The position numbers and the translations under genes were made by a program. From the IMG/VR virus record IMGVR_UViG_3300018481_000041, positions 1 through 37,400 of that record: a stretch of DNA of 37,400 bases. One strand, given 5' to 3'. The notes beneath the pieces are model-generated. The model did no database searches and was not told the origin of the DNA. It worked only from the letters and a program-made list of their open reading frames with translations. Shown here one piece after another: positions 13,916 to 20,756 of this stretch. The first letter of the stretch is position 1, and each line of letters opens with the position of its first letter. The DNA is from a virus.

Positions 13916-16638
13916 CGTTTGTTATTACTGAAGAACAGTTTCTCAAGCATTATGGAACCCCTCGTAAGTCGGGTCGTTATCCATGGGGATCTGGTGGCAA
14001 CGTTGAACTTGAGTCCAAGCGCAATCGTGACTTCCTGGATTATGTTGCGATGCAGCGCAAAGAAGGGATGACTGATCAAGAGATCTGGAAAGGTATGGGT
14101 CTCACATCTTCATCTCAATTTCGTGCCCGTCAAGCTATCGCTACTAGTCAACAAGCGCAAGAGAAGATCAACACGGCTGTTCGCCTCAAAGATACAGGGA
14201 TGTCAAACAATGCGATTGCCAAAGAGATGGGTCTTCCGAATGAGTCTTCAGTACGATCGCTTCTTGATCCAGATCGACAGGCTCGTGCTCAAGTGCTCGC
14301 AAATACTGCAGCAGTTCTCAAGCGAGAAGTTGCAGACAAGACACTCCTCGACGTTGGCTCTGGTACCGAGTACAGCCTCGACATCTCGGAGGATAAGCTC
14401 AAGAAGTCTCTTGCAATGCTGCAGGAAGAGGGCTACGAAGTACATAAGATCGACGTCGTCCAACTTGGTACTGGTAAGCCAACCACTCGTAAAGTCCTCG
14501 CGGCTCCTGGTACTACTTGGGCGGATGTTGCTCGGAATAAGGGTGAGATCCGACTCATCGACGAATGGAGCGAGACTGGTGGGGAATCTCATAACCGTCC
14601 GAAGGCCCCACTTTCAGTAGACTCGAAGCGAGTTCAGGTCAACTTCGCTGAAGACGGTGGTGCCAAAGCAGACGGTGTGATCTATGTCCGCCCTGGTGTC
14701 GATGATATTTCAATCGGTGCCAATCAGTATGCTCAGGTTCGTATCCTTGTAGACGGCACACATTATCTCAAGGGTATGGCAACGTACAAGACTGATCTGC
14801 CTCCTGGTGTGGACCTCCAGTTCAACACCAACAAGTCTCGTAGTGTCGGCAAGATGAAGGCACTCAAACCAGTTGAGGCAGACAGCAACGGTAAAGTAGA
14901 TCCGATCAATCCGTTTGGCGCATCTATCAAGCGTCAGATTCAGGATGAACACGGTCGTGTCACCTCATCGATGAACATCATTCGTGATGAAGGTGATTGG
15001 GATGGTTGGACTCGAGCCATGTCATCTCAGATCCTTTCCAAGCAGACACCTGAGTTGGCCAAGGCACAGCTGGACATGACGTACGAGAATCATCGTAAGA
15101 ACTATGATGAGATCGTTGCGCTGACGAATCCTGCAGTGAAGCGTAAGCTGCTCGAATCATTCGCTGACAACGCAGACGCAGCAGCTGTGCATCTCAAGGC
15201 AGCAACACTTCCAGGTTCGGCATACCATGTGATCATGCCGATTCAATCCATCAAACCTACTGAAGTCTATGCGCCAAACTTCAGAGATGGTACTCGTCTT
15301 ACTCTTATTCGTTCTCCCCATGGTGGGACGTTTGAGATTCCTGAAGTCACGGTCAATAACAGGAATCGAGAAGGACGTAAATCATTTGGTACGCAGCCCA
15401 AGGATGTTGTTGGCCTTCATCCTTTGGTTGCTGAGCGTCTCTCCGGTGCAGATTTCGATGGAGACTTTGTTCTTGCAGTACCCAACGACCGTGGGTTGAT
15501 AAAAACATCCCCCGCCCTGGAAGGATTGAAGGGGTTCGATCCTAAGACATCGTTCCCTCCATATCCTGGGATGAAGAAGATCGGGAACCGCAAACAGCTC
15601 GAGATGGGTAAAGCTACCAATCTCATTGCGGACATGAGTATCAAGGGAGCAAGCAACGAGGAATTGGCTCGAGCAGTTCGCCATTCCATGGTTGTGATTG
15701 ATGCTGAGAAACATGATCTCGATTACCAAGGATCCTTCAAGCAGAACAACATTTCCCAGTTGAAGGCGAAGTATCAGGGTAGAAGTAATGCGGGTGCCTC
15801 TACTCTGATTACAAAGGCGTCATCAGAATATAGAATGCCTGAGCGTAGGCTAGCTCGGGTAAATGAAGGTGGCCCGATCAACCCGAAGACTGGTGAGAAG
15901 GTCTGGGTTCCCACTGGTAAGCAGATTCCGAAACGGGTTAAGTCTACGGATCCCGTTACTGGTAAGACCATCTATGTGGATACGGGTGAAACAAAGCCCA
16001 AGATGGTGATTACCAAGAAGCTTGTTGTAGAGAAGGATGCATTCAAGCTGTCCTCAGGTAGTGACATCGAGGCAGTGTATGCGGAATACTCCAATCAGAT
16101 GAAGGGCCTAGGTAATGCTGCAAGAAAGGCCCACCTAGAAACAAAGAGTATCCCCTATTCGCCTTCTGCAAAAGCCGCCTACTCAAATGAAGTGGCCTCT
16201 CTTAATGCGAAGTTGGATAACGCAAAAAGAAACCGCCCCCGTGAGAGGCAGGCCCAAACAATAGCGCATACTCTGGTGGCCCAGAAGAGGCAGGCCAATC
16301 CTGAGATGGATGATGATGATGTCAAGAAGGCCAAGAAGCAAGCTCTAGATGAGGCCCGTATAAGGACCGGAGCTAAGAAGGACATCATTGTAATCAGCCC
16401 TAAAGAATGGCAGGCTATTCAAGCAGGCGCTATTAGTAACCATGGGCTAGAGCAGATTCTAAACAATGCGGATCTTGATGTAGTTAAGGCCCATGCTACA
16501 CCTAAACAAGAGATCCTCATGACACCTACTAAGGCCAACCGTGCTAAGAACATGGCTGCCCTTGGTTTCACACAGGCCGAGATAGCGCAACAGTTGGGTG
16601 TCTCACTCACTACACTGAAGACGAGTCTCAATGGCTGA
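13912..16638 (+). CDS. RNA polymerase-like protein with beta-prime-type double-psi barrel
   Basis: 908 residues from ATG 13912, GAGGAGG upstream, ATGA-type overlap. The core GLHPLVAERLSGADFDGD (D514, D516, D518) closely follows the beta-prime segment LHPLV...NADFDGDQ, whose three Asp bind catalytic magnesium. Before it, RLTLIRSPHGGTFEIPEV lines up with the beta-prime LNRAPTLHRLGI segment. Farther upstream, YLKGMATYKTDLPPGVD followed by NTNKS may be the lysine-bearing barrel corresponding to beta. Two helix-turn-helix-like units lie near residues 55-125 (MTDQEIWKGMGL; MSNNAIAKEMGL) and one at the very end (TQAEIAQQLGVSLTTLK). It would be a single-chain polymerase like YonO; activity is inferred, and I know of no experimental study of this family. 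Confidence 0.75.
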   Translation: MTFVITEEQFLKHYGTPRKSGRYPWGSGGNVELESKRNRDFLDYVAMQRKEGMTDQEIWKGMGLTSSSQFRARQAIATSQQAQEKINTAVRLKDTGMSNNAIAKEMGLPNESSVRSLLDPDRQARAQVLANTAAVLKREVADKTLLDVGSGTEYSLDISEDKLKKSLAMLQEEGYEVHKIDVVQLGTGKPTTRKVLAAPGTTWADVARNKGEIRLIDEWSETGGESHNRPKAPLSVDSKRVQVNFAEDGGAKADGVIYVRPGVDDISIGANQYAQVRILVDGTHYLKGMATYKTDLPPGVDLQFNTNKSRSVGKMKALKPVEADSNGKVDPINPFGASIKRQIQDEHGRVTSSMNIIRDEGDWDGWTRAMSSQILSKQTPELAKAQLDMTYENHRKNYDEIVALTNPAVKRKLLESFADNADAAAVHLKAATLPGSAYHVIMPIQSIKPTEVYAPNFRDGTRLTLIRSPHGGTFEIPEVTVNNRNREGRKSFGTQPKDVVGLHPLVAERLSGADFDGDFVLAVPNDRGLIKTSPALEGLKGFDPKTSFPPYPGMKKIGNRKQLEMGKATNLIADMSIKGASNEELARAVRHSMVVIDAEKHDLDYQGSFKQNNISQLKAKYQGRSNAGASTLITKASSEYRMPERRLARVNEGGPINPKTGEKVWVPTGKQIPKRVKSTDPVTGKTIYVDTGETKPKMVITKKLVVEKDAFKLSSGSDIEAVYAEYSNQMKGLGNAARKAHLETKSIPYSPSAKAAYSNEVASLNAKLDNAKRNRPRERQAQTIAHTLVAQKRQANPEMDDDDVKKAKKQALDEARIRTGAKKDIIVISPKEWQAIQAGAISNHGLEQILNNADLDVVKAHATPKQEILMTPTKANRAKNMAALGFTQAEIAQQLGVSLTTLKTSLNG

Positions 16639-16924
16639 TGATACTGTACCATACACACGTAGTGATCCTGAGTTCTTGCTCACTACTGTAGACAATCCTT
16701 TCAATCCCTTCACTCGCTTTGAAGAATGGCTAGCCTACGATGCACGTATGGGTTATAACACCCCATCATTCCTCGCACGCATAGCCAAGGATAGTTATGA
16801 AATTTCAGACCCCGACATCGCACTGAGCATAGACAATGCTGTTGACGAGATCGTGCAACACAACGTCAATGGTTTGTACAGAAAAGTTTCAGAAATTTCT
16901 GCAAAAGAATTAGGACTTCTTTAG
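16631..16924 (+). CDS. Conserved small protein next to the RNA polymerase-like gene
   Basis: 97 residues from ATG 16631, overlapping the preceding gene by eight bases. Blocks visible are EFLLTTVDNPFNPFTRFEEW, YDARMGYNTPSFLARIAKDS and IDEIVQHN-like DEIVQHNVNGLYRKV. To my recollection, related phages keep a protein of this kind directly after the DFDGD protein, so the two may work together. It is acidic and helical, without a known motif. It ends 31 bases before a strong G/C hairpin. Confidence 0.7.
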   Translation: MADDTVPYTRSDPEFLLTTVDNPFNPFTRFEEWLAYDARMGYNTPSFLARIAKDSYEISDPDIALSIDNAVDEIVQHNVNGLYRKVSEISAKELGLL

Positions 16925-16955
16925 TCTTTTCTGAAGAGTGAAGGGAAAGTTTGAT

Positions 16956-16992
16956 AGAGGGGGGGAGGGGTCGCATAGAAAACCCCCCCTCT
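16956..16992 (+). terminator. Strong G/C hairpin, probable transcript end
   Basis: AGAGGGGGGG (16956-16965) pairs perfectly with CCCCCCCTCT (16983-16992) around a 17-base loop. No T-run follows, so it is not a classical rho-independent terminator, but such stems end transcripts in actinobacterial systems. The G-run GGGGGGGAGGGG could also fold as a quadruplex. A second small inverted repeat follows at 17049-17066, TTTTAG and CTAAAA around a G-rich loop. It divides early from late genes. Confidence 0.5.
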
Positions 16993-17112
16993 GCATCGCC
17001 TGGCTTATAAAAATAGCTCCGGCGGGATATTTGCCTCAATGTCTTTGGTTTTAGGGGGGTCTAAAACTCCTGGTAAGGGAGGGTCAACTCTCTCAAAGTG
17101 AAAGGAGAGTCT

Positions 17113-17460
17113 GTGCCCGCGAGGAAAAGGGGTGAAGAAGACAAGAGAACTAAGAGCAAACCGGCCACAACTCCTGAAGCTCGTGAGAATCAGTTGGTTT
17201 CTTATGCACATGACCTGGCTGAGAAGCAGATTCTCGAAGGAACAGCGTCGTCTCAAGTCATCACACATTTTCTCAAGCTCGGTTCAACTCGCGAACGACT
17301 CGAACAGGAGCGTTTGGAGCACGAGAATCAGTTGACGCAAGTCAAGATCCAAGCTTTGGAGTCGCAGGCGCGCATCGAAGAGCTTTACGTCAATGCTATC
17401 AACGCAATGCGTAACTATGCGGGTGAAGCGCCTCCTCCGGAGGAAGATGCCGAAGCTTAG
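17113..17460 (+). CDS. Small coiled-coil protein, candidate small terminase subunit
   Basis: 115 residues from GTG 17113, with AAAGGAG at 17101-17107. An upstream GTG at 17098 lies before the ribosome site. The N-terminus is basic (PARKRGEEDKRTKSKPATTP). The middle is helical: NQLVSYAHDLAEKQILEG, ASSQVITHFLKLGSTRERLE. A long coiled coil follows and the tail is acidic (APPPEEDAEA). The ATTPEAREN...TASSQVITHFLKLGS pattern is common in phages at the head of the packaging module. Its position before the HNH endonuclease and the large terminase favours a packaging role, though it is not proven by any motif. Confidence 0.6.
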   Translation: MPARKRGEEDKRTKSKPATTPEARENQLVSYAHDLAEKQILEGTASSQVITHFLKLGSTRERLEQERLEHENQLTQVKIQALESQARIEELYVNAINAMRNYAGEAPPPEEDAEA

Positions 17461-17860
17461 GACATATTCTGAACTCAAACAGTATGAAACCTTCGAAGAG
17501 CGTTATTACTACCTTCGATTGGGTGGGGTTGTCGGAGAAAGCACGTTTGGGTTTGATAGGTGGATCAACCAAGGTTTTTACACATCCAGAGAGTGGAAAC
17601 AGGCCAGATCGGTCGTTATTCTGCGTGATCATGGGTGTGATCTAGGCGTTTTCGGGTACGAGATCTTCGAGGGATTGCTGGTTCATCACATGAATCCGCT
17701 TTCTTTAGATGACATACAAGAAGGTAAAGAGCTGCTTATCGACCCGGAATTCCTCATCACCACAACACGTCAGACCCACAACGCGATCCATTACGGAGAT
17801 AGTAGTCAACTTCCTCGGGTGTATGTAGAACGAAAAGCGGGTGACACAAAGCTTTGGTAA
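17447..17860 (+). CDS. HNH endonuclease of the packaging module
   Basis: 137 residues from ATG 17447, which has GGAGGA upstream and overlaps the previous gene by 14 bases. The body reads FYTSREWKQARSVVILRDHG, then CDLG, then LLVHHMNPLSLDD (the HH of the motif), FLITTTRQTHNAIHYGD (N and H) and RKAGDTKLW at the end. HNH proteins beside terminases assist DNA cutting during packaging in several phages. This version lacks the usual two CxxC zinc knuckles; only one Cys is visible. The similarity to phage packaging HNH proteins is strong over the whole length. Confidence 0.85.
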   Translation: MPKLRTYSELKQYETFEERYYYLRLGGVVGESTFGFDRWINQGFYTSREWKQARSVVILRDHGCDLGVFGYEIFEGLLVHHMNPLSLDDIQEGKELLIDPEFLITTTRQTHNAIHYGDSSQLPRVYVERKAGDTKLW

Positions 17861-17876
17861 CCAAGAAGGGAGAGCG

Positions 17877-18962
17877 ATGAGTTACGAGGCGCCCTCTAAG
17901 TATAAAGGCAAGGGTACATACGGCGATCTCACCGAGGGTGAGCAGGCTACCTTCGATGAGTACACGAATCTCAGAGCTATCTCCGATTGGCCTGGCTTTG
18001 ATGACCAGCAGGATCAGCGTCGAGAGGATAGCCGCCTGTGGCTGACCGATCGTATGGAGTATATCGTCGAGTTGGCGAATGGTGAGATCGAAGGCGAGCC
18101 TTCTGGTTGGGATACTTCCAATCGAGGTGAGCGGTATGACTATATTTCGACTCTCAACAGTGGTGCACCCAAGCATGAGGTTCGTCTACCTTGTTCGGGC
18201 ACCGCAACCGATGCTGAGAAGGTCTACATCGAGGAACGAGAGGTCTATCTCTCCTTCGGATCTCAGTACGATGCCCAGAAGGCTCGTAAGCAGGCCAATG
18301 TTGACTGGCTAGTCAACCAGCGCAAGAAGCTTTGGCACCTGATGGAGGATGATCCTGAAGGGAACAAGACGAACGACCGCCAGACGCGGTACGACAATCT
18401 TTGCATCGCCACGCACCACGGTTCCGCCTACGAGAAGTGGGACAAGGAGCACAACAAGTGGGGCGATCCATATTCTCCGAAGGATTCCAAGAGGGAAGAG
18501 ATTGCCAAGTGGCTGGACAAGTACGTTGGCGTTTCTGAGAACCCGAAGGGATCGAACACCGGCAATCCCCAGCCCAGCGGATGGCAGAACCGTGTCTACG
18601 GTGATGACGGCGTTCCGTGGTGCGCGTGCTTCTCGGTCTGCTCGGCGTGGGATGCGGGCATCTCGGGATCAGGAACAGCCGGGGTCTGGAACAACACCGA
18701 GCTAGCTAAGCAGGGCAAGGGTATCTACAAGGGTTACACCACAGATCCGTCCAAGGTCCGGATCGGCGATCACATGTTTATCAGCGATGATCATACGGGT
18801 GTTGCGCGCGGGACTCTCCAGTCCAATGGCAACCTTCTCGGTGTTGAGGGCAACACTTCGGGAGAATCCAGTGGCGGCTCGCAGTGGAACGGCGATGTCG
18901 TTGCCAAGAAGACCCGGCATCACAGCTACTGGACCGGCTATGGTCTTATTCGGGCTGATTGA
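17877..18962 (+). CDS. Endolysin with CHAP catalytic domain
   Basis: 361 residues from ATG 17877 (GGGAGAG upstream); a longer reading from 17841 starts inside the HNH gene. The C-terminal third is a CHAP domain: KWLDKYVGVSENPKGSN, DDGVPWCACFSVCSAW with catalytic C249, IGDHMFISDDHTGV with H306, and GVEGNTSGESS with the third polar residue. CHAP enzymes hydrolyse peptidoglycan peptide bonds. The first 230 residues are not a wall-binding domain I know. They contain loosely repeated units (WLTDRMEYIVELANGEIEG; WLVNQRKKLWHLMEDDPEG) and two RYD elements (ERYDYISTLNSG; TRYDNLCIATHHG). Small membrane proteins follow immediately. Confidence 0.85.
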   Translation: MSYEAPSKYKGKGTYGDLTEGEQATFDEYTNLRAISDWPGFDDQQDQRREDSRLWLTDRMEYIVELANGEIEGEPSGWDTSNRGERYDYISTLNSGAPKHEVRLPCSGTATDAEKVYIEEREVYLSFGSQYDAQKARKQANVDWLVNQRKKLWHLMEDDPEGNKTNDRQTRYDNLCIATHHGSAYEKWDKEHNKWGDPYSPKDSKREEIAKWLDKYVGVSENPKGSNTGNPQPSGWQNRVYGDDGVPWCACFSVCSAWDAGISGSGTAGVWNNTELAKQGKGIYKGYTTDPSKVRIGDHMFISDDHTGVARGTLQSNGNLLGVEGNTSGESSGGSQWNGDVVAKKTRHHSYWTGYGLIRAD

Positions 18963-18972
18963 TGCGGAAACC

Positions 18973-19137
18973 ATGGACAAAGTCTGGAACATCATCATCG
19001 CGGCGCCGCAATCTTTCATTATTGGCGCAATTGGTGGTTGGTATCTTAGTAGTCGTTATCGAATCATACGTCGCCGGAAGGAGAAAGCGAATGGCAACGG
19101 AGAATCGAGAACTGGGGAACGACGAGATGCTTCCTAA
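18973..19137 (+). CDS. Small membrane protein, holin candidate
   Basis: 54 residues from ATG 18973: MDKVWNIIIAAPQSFIIGAI, then GGWYLSSRYRIIRRRKEKAN. One helix is followed by a strongly basic cytoplasmic tail, as in small phage holins or accessory lysis proteins. The ribosome site is weak (GCGGAAA). An alternative frame from ATG 18962 also yields a helix (LAQLVVGILVVVIESYVAG), but reads through a Ser/Arg-rich N-terminus that looks accidental. It overlaps the next gene by 47 bases. Confidence 0.55.
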   Translation: MDKVWNIIIAAPQSFIIGAIGGWYLSSRYRIIRRRKEKANGNGESRTGERRDAS

Positions 19138-19255
19138 AGGCTACGATCCTTGGCCGCAGATCGAGCTGGATGACCGACTGCGTCAGGATGAGCAGCGACG
19201 AGTCGAAGCAATGGAACCTGCCGTCAATGAACCTAACCTTCGTCGGGAGGAATGA
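19091..19255 (+). CDS. Small acidic protein of unknown function
   Basis: 54 residues from ATG 19091 with AAGGAG nine bases upstream. Sequence MATENRELGNDEMLPKGYDP, then WPQIELDDRLRQDEQRRVEA, ends in NLRREE. It is hydrophilic and helical, with no membrane segment. The frame is open further upstream to ATG 18962, which would add a hydrophobic segment; the good ribosome site supports the short form. Its stop overlaps the next start (ATGA) with GGGAGGA just before. Confidence 0.55.
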   Translation: MATENRELGNDEMLPKGYDPWPQIELDDRLRQDEQRRVEAMEPAVNEPNLRREE

Positions 19256-19344
19256 TGGATCCACGTCTCGCCAGCGTGCTGGCAGTTCTACGTGACGTTG
19301 CACTGATCCTAGCTGTGATCGTGTACGTTCTGGACACGCTCTAA
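19252..19344 (+). CDS. Very small membrane protein in the lysis region
   Basis: 30 residues from ATG 19252, an ATGA overlap with the previous gene and GGGAGGA seven bases upstream, which is convincing for so short a frame. The sequence MMDPRLASVLAVLRDVALIL continues AVIVYVLDTL, a single hydrophobic helix with almost no tail. It could be a holin, antiholin or other accessory of the endolysin at 17877. Confidence 0.55.
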   Translation: MMDPRLASVLAVLRDVALILAVIVYVLDTL

Positions 19345-19380
19345 CCACACGCATATTACCTCAAGAAAGGGGGTGAGTAA

Positions 19381-19770
19381 ATGGAAACGAGTATTCTAAA
19401 CAGCACTAAGAAGATCCTGGGCCTAGCACCTGACTATACGGTGTTCGACCATGATGTTATTACTCACATCAATACCGCGTTCTCCATTCTCACCCAGTTG
19501 GGAGTGGGACCTCCCATGGGGTTTATGATCGAGGATGAGACTGCGGAATGGACAGACTATGTTTCTGATAATGATTTTCAGTACAATTCTGTCAAGACCT
19601 ATGTCTATCTTAAGGTTCGTCAACTATTCGATCCGCCCCAGACGTCATATTTGATCTCTGCGATGGAACGACAGATTGAGGAGCTTGAGTGGCGACTCAA
19701 TGTTCATCGTGAGGAAACCGAATGGATCGATCCGGATCCGCCCGAGTTGCCTGAGGTAAGGTATGGCTGA
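19381..19770 (+). CDS. Probable head-tail connector (gp6-like)
   Basis: 129 residues from ATG 19381, preceded by AAAGGGGGTGAG. Helical blocks: ILNSTKKILGLAPDYTVFDH, DVITHINTAFSILTQLGVGP, VKTYVYLKVRQLFDPP and ISAMERQIEELEWRLNVHRE, ending in an acidic, proline-rich tail. This is the layout of the HK97 gp6-type connector proteins that add to the portal ring. Unusually it lies before the terminase rather than after the capsid gene. It overlaps the next gene by eight bases. Confidence 0.65.
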   Translation: METSILNSTKKILGLAPDYTVFDHDVITHINTAFSILTQLGVGPPMGFMIEDETAEWTDYVSDNDFQYNSVKTYVYLKVRQLFDPPQTSYLISAMERQIEELEWRLNVHREETEWIDPDPPELPEVRYG

Positions 19771-20743
19771 AAACGTCGTCATCGTTGCCATCCCGTCTCA
19801 GGACGACTACGTCTGGAAGGTCTCCAGCGAAAAAGTCCCGCACATGACGATCCTGTTCCTCGGTGAAGCCAAGTCTGTTGAGAATCTACCCGATATTATC
19901 GGGTTCGTTGAGCACGCGGCGGACGTTACGCTCAAGCGGTTCTACATGGATGTGGATCGCCGAGGAACACTTGGTGAAGATGAGGCAGATGTGCTCTTCT
20001 TCAACAAGACATGGTCAAAGGACATCGAGAACTTCCGTTCATATTTGCTCAAGGATGACAACATCCGCACAGCGTATGATTCGGTCGAGCAGTTCCCTGA
20101 ATGGCACCCACATCTTACACTCGGCTATCCCGAGACACCGGCCAAGGAAGATGAGCGCGACTACCCTCAGTTCTACGGGGTCAATTTTGATAAGATCGCT
20201 GTCTGGTTCGGTGACTACGAGGGTATCGAGATTCCCCTGAAGTCCTATGACTGGGACATGGAGGTGAGTATGAGCGTGATGGAAGACGGTAAGACTGCCG
20301 TCGAGAAGGCCCTTGCTCACTATGGTGTCAAGGGGATGCAGTGGGGTGTCCGCAAGAGCGATAGCTCGGGCAAAGACTCTCAGGCGCATGTCAGAAAGAT
20401 CAAGCAGCGTCAGCACGGAAAGACAAAGGTTGCTACTCGTGGTGGACGGGCGCAGCCTGCCGTCAAAGAAGCTATCGACGTTCGAGTTCTTCAGCAGACA
20501 CTCAAGAAGAGTGGGCCGAACGCTCTTACCAATGCTCAGCTCAAGGTGATGCAAGAGCGGCTGAATCTTGAGCAAAACGTCGGCCGTTTGGCCAAGACCA
20601 AGCAGAACAAGGTTGCCAAGGAGTGGGTCCAGGGCGAACTGAAGAAGGAAGGCAGTCGTCGGATTCAGGGTCTGGTGGCCAAGGACATGGCTAAGATGGC
20701 AGCAAAGAAGGCGGCTGCTGCAGCTGCTATCGCAGCAGTTTAG
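19763..20743 (+). CDS. 2H phosphoesterase domain fused to a tagged basic C-terminal region
   Basis: 326 residues from ATG 19763, GAGGTAAGG upstream. Residues 1-165 look like a 2H (LigT-like) phosphoesterase: HMT at 27-29 in PHMTILFLG and HLT at 117-119 in HPHLTLGYP, ninety residues apart as in that family. 2H enzymes cleave 2',3'-cyclic or 2'-5'-linked nucleotides. At 186-198 lies HYGVKGMQWGVRK, a motif that recurs in the protein at 22499. A basic, helical region follows (NALTNAQLKVMQERLNLEQN) and the end is alanine-rich (KMAAKKAAAAAAIAAV). The location among head genes suggests it is packaged in the virion; that is inference. It could act on host signal nucleotides, as the phage enzyme Acb1 does. 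Confidence 0.7.
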   Translation: MAENVVIVAIPSQDDYVWKVSSEKVPHMTILFLGEAKSVENLPDIIGFVEHAADVTLKRFYMDVDRRGTLGEDEADVLFFNKTWSKDIENFRSYLLKDDNIRTAYDSVEQFPEWHPHLTLGYPETPAKEDERDYPQFYGVNFDKIAVWFGDYEGIEIPLKSYDWDMEVSMSVMEDGKTAVEKALAHYGVKGMQWGVRKSDSSGKDSQAHVRKIKQRQHGKTKVATRGGRAQPAVKEAIDVRVLQQTLKKSGPNALTNAQLKVMQERLNLEQNVGRLAKTKQNKVAKEWVQGELKKEGSRRIQGLVAKDMAKMAAKKAAAAAAIAAV

Positions 20744-20756
20744 AAGGGAGGGTTAG

